From Methylomonas koyamae (lineage in GTDB: Bacteria; Pseudomonadota; Gammaproteobacteria; Methylococcales; Methylomonadaceae): DNA of 64,000 bases. Of the stretch, positions 7,910-15,790 are shown one piece after another. A model generated the notes under the pieces. It was not told where the DNA came from and did not search any database. It saw only the letters and a program-made list of their open reading frames with translations. Numbering within the stretch: position 1 is the first letter of the stretch; each line of letters starts with the position of its first letter. The DNA lies in the NCBI RefSeq assembly GCF_006483455.1, contig NZ_PPPU01000013.1:124001-188000 (forward strand), in the 5' to 3' direction. The position numbers were made by a program, and so were the translations under genes.

Positions 7910-8686
7910 TTAACCTAAATTAATTGATCGTACTTCTTCAAATTCAAAATTTAAATCCTTAACCTCAAATACATAGCGTTTCAATAGCTCAGTATCCTGT
8001 GCATTAAATAGCGCAATATTACAACCCTTGCCAAGTCTACTTTTATATGCTATTCCATCATAACCACAGCTTTTAAATACTTCAGCGATTACTTGTGTCG
8101 GTGCGTACTGAGCTTTGTCTTCGTTTGGGTTTACTGGAATAGAAAACGCTTTATCTATATCCGTCCACACTGCTTTTTCACGTTCAGCTTCGTCTGGCTC
8201 ATACCAGCCTGTATCTATATTGTAAAAAATCTGGTCTTCAGAAGCGTGATTCATCGAGCAATCAACAATATTTAATGATCGGATTATCTTAAACTTACCG
8301 ACTGAGATTTTTGTTCCTATATTTGGGCGACATTCACTCATAGCTGTTTCCCGATCAGTTGCGAGGTACAAATATGGAATACCCTTAGGATTAACTCTTC
8401 CTTCCGTCGCTAAGTTTGAGCGAGGATACATGCGTACTGGTAGATATGGTTCCGACTCTATGCTGATTGGATTGTCATCATCGTCGTAAATAACTCTTGC
8501 TTCATTTTCAGCTCCAATTTGAGCACGCCATAAGATTTTACCTTCTAAAAGCTTTGCAATCCTATATTTGCTTGTATCAATAATCTCATCAATAAAGCTC
8601 ATGGTTTCATCATCGTAAACAAATCTAGTTTTAGAGTATATTTTTTCTCTAAATTGCCTAAAGCTTTGCCAAGACTTAAATGACAT
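7910..8686 (-). CDS. RES domain protein (candidate NAD+-degrading enzyme)
   Basis: The C-terminal two thirds match the RES domain: L-W-R-A-Q near residue 52, then G-R-V-N-P-K-G-I-P-Y-L-Y-L-A-T-D with the key Arg and Tyr, E-C-R-P, and near the end G-Y-D-G-I-A-Y-K-S-R-L-G-K-G with the conserved Ser and N-I-A-L-F. RES toxins degrade NAD+ by phosphorolysis. The first 45 residues are helical, as in longer RES proteins. Typical toxin pairs have a Xre-type antitoxin gene directly upstream; none is present here, so it may be an orphan or work differently. The gene is AT-rich. Confidence 0.8.
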   Translation of the reverse strand: MSFKSWQSFRQFREKIYSKTRFVYDDETMSFIDEIIDTSKYRIAKLLEGKILWRAQIGAENEARVIYDDDDNPISIESEPYLPVRMYPRSNLATEGRVNPKGIPYLYLATDRETAMSECRPNIGTKISVGKFKIIRSLNIVDCSMNHASEDQIFYNIDTGWYEPDEAEREKAVWTDIDKAFSIPVNPNEDKAQYAPTQVIAEVFKSCGYDGIAYKSRLGKGCNIALFNAQDTELLKRYVFEVKDLNFEFEEVRSINLG

Positions 8687-8707
8687 TTATTGCGCCTAGT
8701 TTGATAA

Positions 8708-9514
8708 TTAAAAAATATTACTATGATGTTTCAGGCGATACAAACCAATTATCCCAAATCCAAACAACCATATTGAGCTAGGCAATGGCACTGTCACCAG
8801 AAGATTACCAGGACTTACTGCCCACACATAGAGTTCTGAAATGTTTTTATATGTGTCACGCTGACCACCATCAACTGTATTTAGATACCAAGAAACATCA
8901 GACCAAGTTGTCTCCGTAGACCAATATGCTTTCGCTTGCACATTTACAAACGGATCAATATCTCTCTGCTGACCCGCACTCAGAATTCCATTGCCAAAAA
9001 TGCCACCTGTACCAAAAACAGCACCTGCACTCAAATGCAATTCGTCGTAATATAAATGTCCCAAATAACTGTCGGTTTGATAATAATCGTTTCTAAATTG
9101 GTATGTGCCGTCACTTGAGATAGTAATAGGTAAAATCCACTGACTCGAACCAGCATAGTTGACAGTATTCAGATAATTCACAAAAGCTTGAGCACCAAAC
9201 CAACTTACATAGCCACCGGGCGCAAAATCACCAAAAGAAACGGTATGGCTACCACTCAAAGGCGGCGAGTCAAACTGATTTGGCAAGGAGTTGACAACAG
9301 GACTTTTTGCGATTATTTCATTAACAACAAAGTCGTAGCCTCGGTTAGTCTGCATTGTATTCAATAGGTTCGCATCACTTGTCCATGTAATATTTGTATC
9401 GACGTCATAAACGACATTTATTCCACTGGAAGTTCCGGCTATTAATGCTGCCTGAGCTGGTAAAATATTAAAACTTAGTATTAAGCTGGTTACCATAAAT
9501 ATTTTGATCCACAT
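8708..9514 (-). CDS. Secreted protein with PEP/VPLPA-CTERM-type sorting tail
   Basis: An exported protein with a Sec signal (hydrophobic run ending P-A-Q-A-A) and a DUF1566-like body rich in Trp, Tyr, Asn and Ser. The last 25 residues have V-P-L-P-S-S-I-W-L-F-G-F-G-I-I-G-L followed by a basic Arg-Leu-Lys-His-His end, the layout of an exosortase sorting signal. The start at 9514 (MWIKIF) is preferred because GGAG lies six bases upstream; an ATG at 9526 would place that site inside the gene. No exosortase gene is in the window, so the processing enzyme must be elsewhere. Together with the RES gene it may form a short minus-strand unit. Confidence 0.75.
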   Translation of the reverse strand: MWIKIFMVTSLILSFNILPAQAALIAGTSSGINVVYDVDTNITWTSDANLLNTMQTNRGYDFVVNEIIAKSPVVNSLPNQFDSPPLSGSHTVSFGDFAPGGYVSWFGAQAFVNYLNTVNYAGSSQWILPITISSDGTYQFRNDYYQTDSYLGHLYYDELHLSAGAVFGTGGIFGNGILSAGQQRDIDPFVNVQAKAYWSTETTWSDVSWYLNTVDGGQRDTYKNISELYVWAVSPGNLLVTVPLPSSIWLFGFGIIGLYRLKHHSNIF

Positions 9515-9609
9515 TTCCTTCTCCATTTAAAAAAATTAATCCGTTTCGCACAAAATTATGGACGCAGACTGCGTAAGGCTATGCGAGCCAAAGCAGGTGC
9601 ATTGACATA

Positions 9610-9845
9610 ATCAGGCTTCGTTGCACACAAATTGTTTTCAAACTCCAGAATTATCGGTTTTAAAGCTGGATTTTATTATCTTTGAAGCCAGCTTACTTCA
9701 GCAAATCCAGAATCGGCTTATATCAACTTGCGGACATTGGCAAAGCCAGAGCGACTGTCGCCTTAGGGTCGCCTTGTGACTGCCAGCTATTCAGATTGAT
9801 CGGTCGAAAGCCGTCATTGAATTCCATTACCCGGAGGTTCCCTTT
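9610..9845 (+). repeat. Degenerate interspersed repeat, copy C
   Basis: Similarity to the copies at 1361-1505 and 6340-6530 is visible in GCCAG, AAATCCAGA, a central GCGGAC and CAAAGC in the same order, then an extension with GGTCGAAAGCCGTCATT. It fills the gap 9527-9912, where no gene is seen apart from promoter sequence of the minus-strand gene at its left end. Confidence 0.45.
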
Positions 9846-9912
9846 AGCGAAATTCCTAGCCTAGAATGCAAAAAGCCATTTTTTCCAAAGATATCGGAAT
9901 TAACACTCCGAA

Positions 9913-10536
9913 TCATTTTGGCGTGATTGAGATCGATATTTTCTCGAATTGGACCGGTAGCTTTTTACCCACTTCCTTACCAAGTTCAATAACAAGAAGT
10001 GGAATGTTGGGAAATCGATTCCGAAATCGGTTGATTGAGTATTCCGTGCAAGTCGAACAACAATTGATCTCCGTTACTAAGGTGACAGAAGCGAGGTCGT
10101 CAGGGCGCTTTACGTGTTGCGAATGCCAAATAGCTCGTTCGCGCTGACTTTCGAGAACCGATTTATAGAAAGTGTTTATAGGGAGATTACCGCTAAATGC
10201 ATTCTGGCGGATGCCGGGAGTTGCAAAGAGATAATTGAGCAGCTTCGGTTCGGTATGGAACTGCGCCATTCCATCGCAGCCAAAAAACTCTGTTTTCGGC
10301 ATGAAAGCATACAAATTCGGTATCAAGTTCAATCCGAGCCTGATCGATTCTGGCATTGCGCTGTCATTAGAATATGCTGTAAGCACATATATGGTATTGT
10401 CTTTGAAACGTATTAGCGCTAGGCAGATGTTATGTCCCTCGGCGTCATAATTGACTTTATAGCTCAACGCGCGATTTAACTCGGCGCGTTTCAAAGCAAT
10501 TGCCATCTCGGCATCTTTTCGACCCCATTCCGCCAT
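9913..10536 (-). CDS. Stand-alone deaminase-superfamily-like protein (candidate orphan toxin domain)
   Basis: The 207-residue product has the layout of a bacterial toxin-type nucleic acid or base deaminase. Counting from the in-frame TTG two codons upstream, H96-T-E98 supplies the zinc His and proton-shuttle Glu. T-L-V-T-E-I-N followed by C161-C162-S-T-C165 supplies the Cys-x-x-Cys pair, and it leads into a helix and a final strand as in the fold. Strands near residues 40-57 would be the first hairpin. There is no secretion domain, Rhs repeat or signal peptide, and no immunity gene directly downstream. The start at 10536 follows GGGGA at good spacing. A cytosolic housekeeping role is possible; the exact family is not assigned. 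Confidence 0.6.
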   Translation of the reverse strand: MAEWGRKDAEMAIALKRAELNRALSYKVNYDAEGHNICLALIRFKDNTIYVLTAYSNDSAMPESIRLGLNLIPNLYAFMPKTEFFGCDGMAQFHTEPKLLNYLFATPGIRQNAFSGNLPINTFYKSVLESQRERAIWHSQHVKRPDDLASVTLVTEINCCSTCTEYSINRFRNRFPNIPLLVIELGKEVGKKLPVQFEKISISITPK

Positions 10537-10592
10537 TGCCAATTTTCCCCGTCCAAATTTCCGCTACTCTAGCATTATTGTCTCTGGTGCCG

Positions 10593-10622
10593 TTGACTTT
10601 GGCAAAATAAAGATGGTATGAC
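10593..10622 (+). promoter_or_regulatory. Possible sigma-70 promoter ahead of the tra operon
   Basis: TTGACT at 10593-10598 and TATGAC at 10617-10622 are 18 bases apart and point toward traL. It lies upstream of the palindrome at 10701. This is pattern only; the element's own activator may use a different start nearer the palindrome. Confidence 0.25.
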
Positions 10623-10700
10623 CTTACAGGTGGAGGGAGTGCTTAAAATCATGGGCGACCTCTTCAAACAAAAAACCTGTTTATCACAAGCCTGATCCTC

Positions 10701-10747
10701 AAACCCGCTGGCAAAGTGCATTTTAAAAGCATTTAGCCAGCGGGTTT
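10701..10747 (+). promoter_or_regulatory. Conserved palindrome upstream of traL (candidate SetCD-type operator), copy 1
   Basis: Left arm AAACCCGCTGGC then AAAGTGCATTTT; right arm AAAAGCATTTAGCC then AGCGGGTTT. The two arms match over about 23 positions with a few mismatches. The same design occurs at 26874-26914 (left half decayed) and 36166-36210, each shortly upstream of a plus-strand gene and each followed by GGGTTT and an A/T-rich run. Distance from palindrome to the traL start is 46 bases. It could instead form an RNA hairpin; no steady T-run follows, which argues against a simple terminator. Confidence 0.6.
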
Positions 10748-10792
10748 TAATTTGCGTTTTGTGCACAATAGCCACCAACACAGGAGGCTAGC

Positions 10793-11074
10793 ATGGAACC
10801 TACCAAGATCCCCCGCTTTATCGATGATCCACCTATTCTGTTGATTTGGACCGCCCACGACTTGGTCATTGTGGTGGCCATGATGTTGCTTGGCATCTTC
10901 ATCGATCATCTGTTGTATTGCTTGATCGCATCGTACTTCGTGATCAAGTTCATCCGCCGATTCACCGATAACCGGCCGAACGGCTTTTTGGTACACGCAG
11001 CTTATTGGGTCGGTTTACTCCCAACCAACGCGATATCGGTCCCTAACCCCTATATCAGGAAGTACTACCAATGA
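10793..11074 (+). CDS. traL: TraL, type IV secretion inner-membrane protein (F type)
   Basis: A 93-residue protein, close to F TraL (91), with the conserved opening I-P-R-F-I-D-D-P-P and two adjacent hydrophobic helices at about 18-55. It belongs to the VirB3-like class needed for pilus assembly at the inner membrane. A strong AGGAGG site precedes the ATG. The stop overlaps the traE start by four bases, opening a long operon. It is the first gene after the palindrome. Confidence 0.92.
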   Translation: MEPTKIPRFIDDPPILLIWTAHDLVIVVAMMLLGIFIDHLLYCLIASYFVIKFIRRFTDNRPNGFLVHAAYWVGLLPTNAISVPNPYIRKYYQ

Positions 11075-11688
11075 AGCTGAGTGTATTTTTACAGTCGTGG
11101 GGTTTTGTCCAAGCGGAAAACCGCCTGCACAGAATTTTATTGATCGGTTTGCTCGCAACCAACGTCATCACAGCGTTCGCCGCGTTACGAACGGAACGGA
11201 CAGTGATCATGATCCCACCCAATCTGACTGAGAAGGTCGAGATTTCCCGGCAGGAGGCGTCTGCCCAAACCAAGGAAGCGTGGGGTCTATTTCTAGCGCA
11301 ATTACTTGGCAATGTAACCCCCAACACACTGGATTTCGTAGGCAACGCGATATCCCCATTACTGTCATCGGAGATCCATCGCGAAATCATCAATGCAATG
11401 AACGATCAGATCAGTGCGTTGAAGATTGACAAAATATCGACTTCTTTTACGCCGAATCAAGTGTATTTCGAACAAGAAACCAACAAAGTGTTCGTGACTG
11501 GCCAGCTCATAACCAAAGGTCCAAACGATAAACCCGAATCATCCTTTCGCACCTACGAGTTTCAAATCGCGATTGTTAACTACAACCCGGTGGTGAGCGA
11601 CCTCAACGTCTATCAAGGGGAACCGAAAACCAAAGAGTTTTTAGAAATGCAAAAGCAAATGGAGGCGTCCACACATGCAAATCCGTAA
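11071..11688 (+). CDS. traE: TraE, type IV secretion core protein (VirB5/VirB8-like position)
   Basis: A 205-residue inner-membrane protein with one N-terminal transmembrane helix (about 20-42) and a periplasmic body. The segment after the helix (L-R-T-E-R-T-V-I-M-I-P-P) and the later Y-V-type strands (V-F-V-T-G-Q-L) match F TraE. The family contributes to pilus assembly and the envelope channel. The start overlaps traL and the stop overlaps traK by 14 bases. Confidence 0.92.
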   Translation: MKLSVFLQSWGFVQAENRLHRILLIGLLATNVITAFAALRTERTVIMIPPNLTEKVEISRQEASAQTKEAWGLFLAQLLGNVTPNTLDFVGNAISPLLSSEIHREIINAMNDQISALKIDKISTSFTPNQVYFEQETNKVFVTGQLITKGPNDKPESSFRTYEFQIAIVNYNPVVSDLNVYQGEPKTKEFLEMQKQMEASTHANP

Positions 11689-12553
11689 ATGCGCGTTAAT
11701 GATTGGCCTGTTTGGGGTAGCTTGCTGTGCCGTCGCCGAACCTCAGTCGTTAGACTTGTTAGCGGTTCCAGCCGATGTATTGAAAACCGTTCAATCCGCG
11801 GAAACGGCGCCCGCCGGCGGCATCGCCCCGCAAACCATCAAAGTCTCGGCCGGGATCAATGAGATTATCACGGTGGCGCAAAACCATCTGAATCGAATTG
11901 TGACGCCGTTTCCCAGTCCTCGCGTCAGAACGGTCAGTCGCGCCGAAACGCAAGTGGAGGGCAATGTGGTCTATGTCGCCAGCAATAGCGAAGATCCGGT
12001 CACTCTATACATAACGCCGGGCGAGAACGAATCGCTTGCCATATCGCTGACGCTGGCGCCGAAACTGATTCCGCCCCGTGAGATTCGGCTTGAACTCGCC
12101 GGCGTCGAATATTCTCGCCTGACTCAGACGCAACCGGCAGCCAAAAAAAGCGGTAACGTCGACGATACGGTTCAACAAGAGCATGTCGCGCAACTGAAAG
12201 CCACCCTGAGAGAACTGGCGTTAATGCAAAGTCCCAATGGATTCAGTGGCCGCCCGGTATCGGCGAACGAAACCGTTTATTGCGACCAGCAGGGCATTCA
12301 AACTACCGTCGGCCAAGCCTTTGATGGACGCAATACGACGATCTTAATTGCAAAAACGGTCAATACCACCCCTCAGCGCATCGAACTCGACGAGCGTTCT
12401 TGTATTGGTCAGGGAACCGGGCTTAGCGACATTGTGGCGGTGGCGGCCTGGCCGGATGTGTGGCTGGAACCCGGACAATCGACCGAGTTGTTTGTGATAG
12501 TGAAGCAACGAGGCCTAGCCGAAGAACAGATCAGACCGTCGGTCTTGCGATAA
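11675..12553 (+). CDS. traK: TraK, secretin-like periplasmic ring protein
   Basis: The N-terminus carries a Sec signal ending C-C-A-V-A-E. The body is beta-rich with a T-L-Y-I-T-P strand near residue 108, as in TraK/VirB9-type proteins that sit under the outer membrane with TraV and TraB. At 292 residues it is somewhat longer than F TraK (242). It begins inside the end of traE and is followed nine bases later by traB. Confidence 0.88.
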   Translation: MQIRKCALMIGLFGVACCAVAEPQSLDLLAVPADVLKTVQSAETAPAGGIAPQTIKVSAGINEIITVAQNHLNRIVTPFPSPRVRTVSRAETQVEGNVVYVASNSEDPVTLYITPGENESLAISLTLAPKLIPPREIRLELAGVEYSRLTQTQPAAKKSGNVDDTVQQEHVAQLKATLRELALMQSPNGFSGRPVSANETVYCDQQGIQTTVGQAFDGRNTTILIAKTVNTTPQRIELDERSCIGQGTGLSDIVAVAAWPDVWLEPGQSTELFVIVKQRGLAEEQIRPSVLR

Positions 12554-12562
12554 GGGCGGATT

Positions 12563-13891
12563 ATGAAGAACACGCTACTTGAAAAATGGGACGCGCTCAA
12601 TCCTTCTTATCAACGAGTAATTGTCGTCACTACGATTGTTGCGACGCTGATGGTGGCAATCAGTTTGATGTTGGGCGACGCCCCGCCGCCGGTACAAAAT
12701 GCCTCGAAAAAGGACGTTGCTCGGCATATTTTCACCGATGCAGATCCCAGGTCTTTAGGAATCGACGGTCTTGGGGCACAAATTCGCAAACTCCAGGAGG
12801 ATCAACATGCAATACGCTCGCTGCTAGACGGCGTAGTCGCCCAAAATAATCAATATCAAGCGTCAGATCAGCAACGGATCAAACAATTGGCCGATCAAAC
12901 TGGTCAAACCGCTCAAACACAAATCGAAGCGCTGAAAGCGGAAATCGATCGCTTGAAAACCGAAAACAAAGCGGAACCTTCGGGGGCTCAGACAGTGTTG
13001 CCTCCCGATGCCGGCGCAAAGTCTCACCAAGCCAAGGAGCGAGTCACCAACGCCGACAATTTGTTTAATCCGCGGGCCTATCAAGACCCGGCGGCGATGC
13101 CTGTTGATCCGATTGCATCGAACCCGGCGCGGGACTCGGAGCGAAATGCTCTGCAAATCCGAGTGATCAAGCAAGCTGCCAGCACCGATCCTGAAACCAA
13201 GAAAAAGGTCGAAGTCGCGGAGACCAAAAAAGCCGAACAAGAAAGCGTCCTCATCCCGGCAGGCAGTATTTTATCGGGCAACCTGTTGAACGGTATGGAC
13301 GCTCCAACCGGGAGTAGTGCACAGAAAAACCCATTTCCGGTGTTAGTGCGCTTAAAAGCCGACGCCATCCTGCCGAATCGGTATACGGCTGACGTCAAAG
13401 AATGTTTTGTGGTCAGCTCCGGATTCGGCGACTTGAGTTCGGAACGCGCCTACATTCGGGCGGAATCCATTTCCTGTGTACGCCAGGATGGCGGTGTTAT
13501 CGAAGTTCCCTTGGATGCGTATGCGGTGGGCGAAGACGGCAAGGTTGGTATTCGCGGACGCTTCGTCAGCAAACAAGGCGCTTTACTGCGCAATGCACTG
13601 TTGGCCGGCTTTCTGCGCGGATTCTCGGATATGTTTGGTCGAACGCAAACCCAGGTGCTGGCGTTGGCCGGACCCGCTGGCGTGGCCACAACCCCGTTTC
13701 AACGCTCCTTTAGCCAGGATTCGATAGAGGGAGGGGCCTTACGGGGAACCGGGTACGCCATGGAGCGCTTGGCAAATTATTACATCGATTATGCGGAGAA
13801 CCTGTTCCCGGTGATCGAGATCGATGTGACCCGCAAGATCAATTTAGTCGTGCAACGCGGCACCAAGTTGCGGTTGCTTGAAAAAAGTTAA
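12563..13891 (+). CDS. traB: TraB, VirB10-like channel scaffold
   Basis: A single transmembrane helix near residues 22-38 is followed by a coiled coil (about 60-135, rich in Gln, Lys and Glu) and a Pro/Ala/Asp linker. A VirB10-type beta-barrel domain follows from about 210 to the end, containing L-I-P-A-G-S-I-L-S-G-N-L and V-R-L-K-A-D-A-I-L-P-N-R. It spans the periplasm and links the inner-membrane complex to TraK/TraV. Length 442 is near F TraB (475). The next gene starts 19 bases on. Confidence 0.92.
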   Translation: MKNTLLEKWDALNPSYQRVIVVTTIVATLMVAISLMLGDAPPPVQNASKKDVARHIFTDADPRSLGIDGLGAQIRKLQEDQHAIRSLLDGVVAQNNQYQASDQQRIKQLADQTGQTAQTQIEALKAEIDRLKTENKAEPSGAQTVLPPDAGAKSHQAKERVTNADNLFNPRAYQDPAAMPVDPIASNPARDSERNALQIRVIKQAASTDPETKKKVEVAETKKAEQESVLIPAGSILSGNLLNGMDAPTGSSAQKNPFPVLVRLKADAILPNRYTADVKECFVVSSGFGDLSSERAYIRAESISCVRQDGGVIEVPLDAYAVGEDGKVGIRGRFVSKQGALLRNALLAGFLRGFSDMFGRTQTQVLALAGPAGVATTPFQRSFSQDSIEGGALRGTGYAMERLANYYIDYAENLFPVIEIDVTRKINLVVQRGTKLRLLEKS

Positions 13892-13909
13892 TCAATGAAT
13901 GGAGACCCC

Positions 13910-14674
13910 ATGAAATTACTCCCTGCAATTTTCCTCTTAGTGGTGTCCAGTCTGGCTGTCGCCGGTCAGCCACCCGTGGCAAGTCCTGAAGTCTCGACAC
14001 CGACCGAGGCCGCATTGTTTGCGAAAGGGGCCATTAACGCGATGAAGGCCTTGCCGATTGATGGCTTCAATATGGTAGAGGCGGGCGGCGAGACCTACTT
14101 CATATCCCGCAACGGCCGATTTGCCTTCAAGGGCCAATTAATGGATACCTGGTCGAAAACACCGATTACCCGGATCGAACAAGTCGATTCCGTGATGAAT
14201 CGGATTCCGCTAGCCGATATGAAACTCAACATCGACGAACTCGGCCCGGTGCTGGTGGGCAAGGGCAAAACCCCGGTTGTGGTATTCGTCGATCCGCAAT
14301 GCCGCTACTGCAAAAAGTTGCAACAGCAGCTGCCGGCACTCGCCGATCGTTACACCTTCAAGATTATCCCGATCGCGGTATTGGGACAGGAGTCGACGAT
14401 TCTGGTCAACAAAATCGAATGCTTGCTCCAAACCAAGGACAAGGAAAAGGCGACTACCGCACTGCTCAATCAGGAGTACGCCGGGTTGCCGGAACAGCTT
14501 CCAGGCAACTGCGACAAGGAGCCCATGCAGAAAGCGGTGATTACTTCGGCCATCTTGGGATTGGCCGCGGTGCCGTTTGTAATTGCCCAGGACGGTCGTA
14601 CCCACAAAGGCGCCCCGGACGATTTAGCCGGTTGGCTGAATAGCACTCAAAGCGTCTCAACTGCAAAACAATAA
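13910..14674 (+). CDS. dsbC: DsbC-like thiol:disulfide interchange protein of the tra operon
   Basis: Periplasmic disulfide isomerase. A signal peptide ends near A-V-A-G. An N-terminal dimerisation-like region is followed by a thioredoxin fold with V-F-V-D-P-Q-C-R-Y-C, giving active-site Cys131 and Cys134, and the cis-Pro loop as A-V-P-F-V. The ATG at 13910 is chosen because GGAG lies five bases upstream; the ATG at 13895 lacks one. A dsbC between traB and traV is also found in SXT-type elements and fits the need to fold Cys-rich TraN and TraU. Confidence 0.85.
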   Translation: MKLLPAIFLLVVSSLAVAGQPPVASPEVSTPTEAALFAKGAINAMKALPIDGFNMVEAGGETYFISRNGRFAFKGQLMDTWSKTPITRIEQVDSVMNRIPLADMKLNIDELGPVLVGKGKTPVVVFVDPQCRYCKKLQQQLPALADRYTFKIIPIAVLGQESTILVNKIECLLQTKDKEKATTALLNQEYAGLPEQLPGNCDKEPMQKAVITSAILGLAAVPFVIAQDGRTHKGAPDDLAGWLNSTQSVSTAKQ

Positions 14675-14684
14675 GGTGAAACGC

Positions 14685-15239
14685 ATGTTCAGATCAGTTT
14701 TGTTGATCGTGTTGGTACCGCTACTCGGTGCTTGTACGCTGATTCCGGATTCGTATGGTTGTAAAGGGATGCCGAATGATCCGATTTGTATGTCCACCGA
14801 ACGCGCCTATCAAGTTACCGATAATGCGTTGCCTGCCGGTGAGGGAACTGCACCCAGCGAAGCGACCAAGCCGCAACCCGTGACCCTGACCGGCAGTGGC
14901 CGGGAACAATCGCCAGTGCCGCATATCGAGGATCCCACCCCGATACGCACGCCATCCGAAGTCATGAGAATCTGGATCGCGCCCTGGGAGGACAAAGACG
15001 GCGACTTGAATGTGTCCGGTTATGTGTTTACCGAGATAGAGCCTAGACGTTGGATGATCGGCAAGAAATCTGTAACGCAAAATCCGCAATTGCGTGCCCT
15101 GCAAGTGGAACAACGTGAACCGCCTAAAAAGGACAAATTCGATCTCGATGGACTGGTGGACGGTAAAAAAATGGGGGGAGGGGGCGGCAAAATGCCGGAA
15201 GGATTCGAGTCGCTGTTAAAAGCAAAATCGCCGTTTTAG
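14685..15239 (+). CDS. traV: TraV lipoprotein, outer-membrane channel component
   Basis: The lipobox L-L-G-A-C puts the lipidated Cys at about residue 17, followed by two nearby cysteines in S-Y-G-C-K-G and D-P-I-C, the TraV pattern. The middle is Pro/Thr-rich; the segment I-R-T-P-S-E-V-M-R-I-W-I-A-P-W is a family block. TraV anchors the TraK ring in the outer membrane. ATG at 14685 is preferred over GTG at 14676 by spacing from AAGG. A long hairpin lies between this gene and traA. Confidence 0.88.
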   Translation: MFRSVLLIVLVPLLGACTLIPDSYGCKGMPNDPICMSTERAYQVTDNALPAGEGTAPSEATKPQPVTLTGSGREQSPVPHIEDPTPIRTPSEVMRIWIAPWEDKDGDLNVSGYVFTEIEPRRWMIGKKSVTQNPQLRALQVEQREPPKKDKFDLDGLVDGKKMGGGGGKMPEGFESLLKAKSPF

Positions 15240-15261
15240 CAATCGGATAAACCACCAGAAG

Positions 15262-15333
15262 GTGAGTTAGGCGTTAGATCGCCAACCGGGCGTTGCCGCG
15301 CCCGAGATTTGGGTTTAACGCCTATTTACTCAC
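15262..15333 (+). promoter_or_regulatory. Long hairpin in the traV-traA gap
   Basis: GTGAGTTAGGCGTTA at 15262-15276 pairs with TAACGCCTATTTACTCAC at 15316-15333 with a small bulge, and an inner GGGCG/CGCCC stem sits in the loop. The structure ends 19 bases before the pilin start. It may protect or attenuate the message, or shape the high pilin output expected within a long operon. No T-run follows, so it is not a classic terminator. Confidence 0.5.
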
Positions 15334-15352
15334 TTTTCTGAAAGGTATAACC

Positions 15353-15664
15353 ATGAAAAAAATGCAAAATCGGGTGATGGTCAAAATGTTGGTCGCCCTT
15401 GTCGCCGTGGCGGGAATGTTTCTGTTTTCCTCCGAATCGTTTGCCGGTACCGGTAGTACCGAATTCAACGCCGTGTACACCTTGTTGACCAACTGGATGC
15501 AAGGATCGTTGGGCAAATTGATTGCGGCGGCGTTTATCGTCGTCGGGCTGATTGCCGGCGTATTGCGCAATTCCCTGATGGGTTTTGCGGTCGGTGTCGC
15601 CGCCGGTCTGGGTTTGTTTACCGCCCCTGGCATCATCAACGCCGTCGTTACCGCGACATGGTAA
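15353..15664 (+). CDS. traA: TraA-like propilin
   Basis: A 103-residue prepilin. The first 33 residues form a long leader with basic N-terminus ending S-E-S-F-A-G, and the mature part of about 70 residues has two hydrophobic helices separated by a short R-N loop, the F-pilin topology. The ATG at 15353 follows GAAAGG; upstream in-frame Met codons read through the hairpin. It lies after traV, as in SXT and F. Signal peptidase is expected to trim it after Ala. Confidence 0.85.
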   Translation: MKKMQNRVMVKMLVALVAVAGMFLFSSESFAGTGSTEFNAVYTLLTNWMQGSLGKLIAAAFIVVGLIAGVLRNSLMGFAVGVAAGLGLFTAPGIINAVVTATW

Positions 15665-15666
15665 TC

Positions 15667-15790
15667 CTATCGATTCCGTAATCGATAGACCGTGATCTGG
15701 GTTTGGAATTGCAATCCTTTAAGTGATTGTGATCACACCTTGGATAACGAGGTCCGGCGGGAAACCGCCATCTGACTTTCAGGATGGGTC
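15667..15790 (+). ncRNA. Structured leader RNA candidate before the RRXRR gene
   Basis: Several stems abut: CTATCGATT/AATCGATAG around CCGT (15667-15688), GTGATC with GATCAC (15692-15697 and 15731-15736), GGCGG/CCGCC around GAAA (15756-15769), and CATCTGA/TCAGGATG (15769-15786). The last stem holds the AGGA ribosome site, and the ATG follows at 15791 without a gap. A compact RNA directly 5' of an RRXRR reading frame is the arrangement of omega-RNA (HEARO) in IscB loci. I cannot align it to that family from memory, so homology is an inference. A leader that controls the small gene is the alternative. Confidence 0.45.

Noticed and set aside
10701..10747. The palindrome as a simple intrinsic terminator of upstream genes
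   Set aside because: The gene to its left reads away from it, copies stand just before three start codons, and no steady T-run follows.
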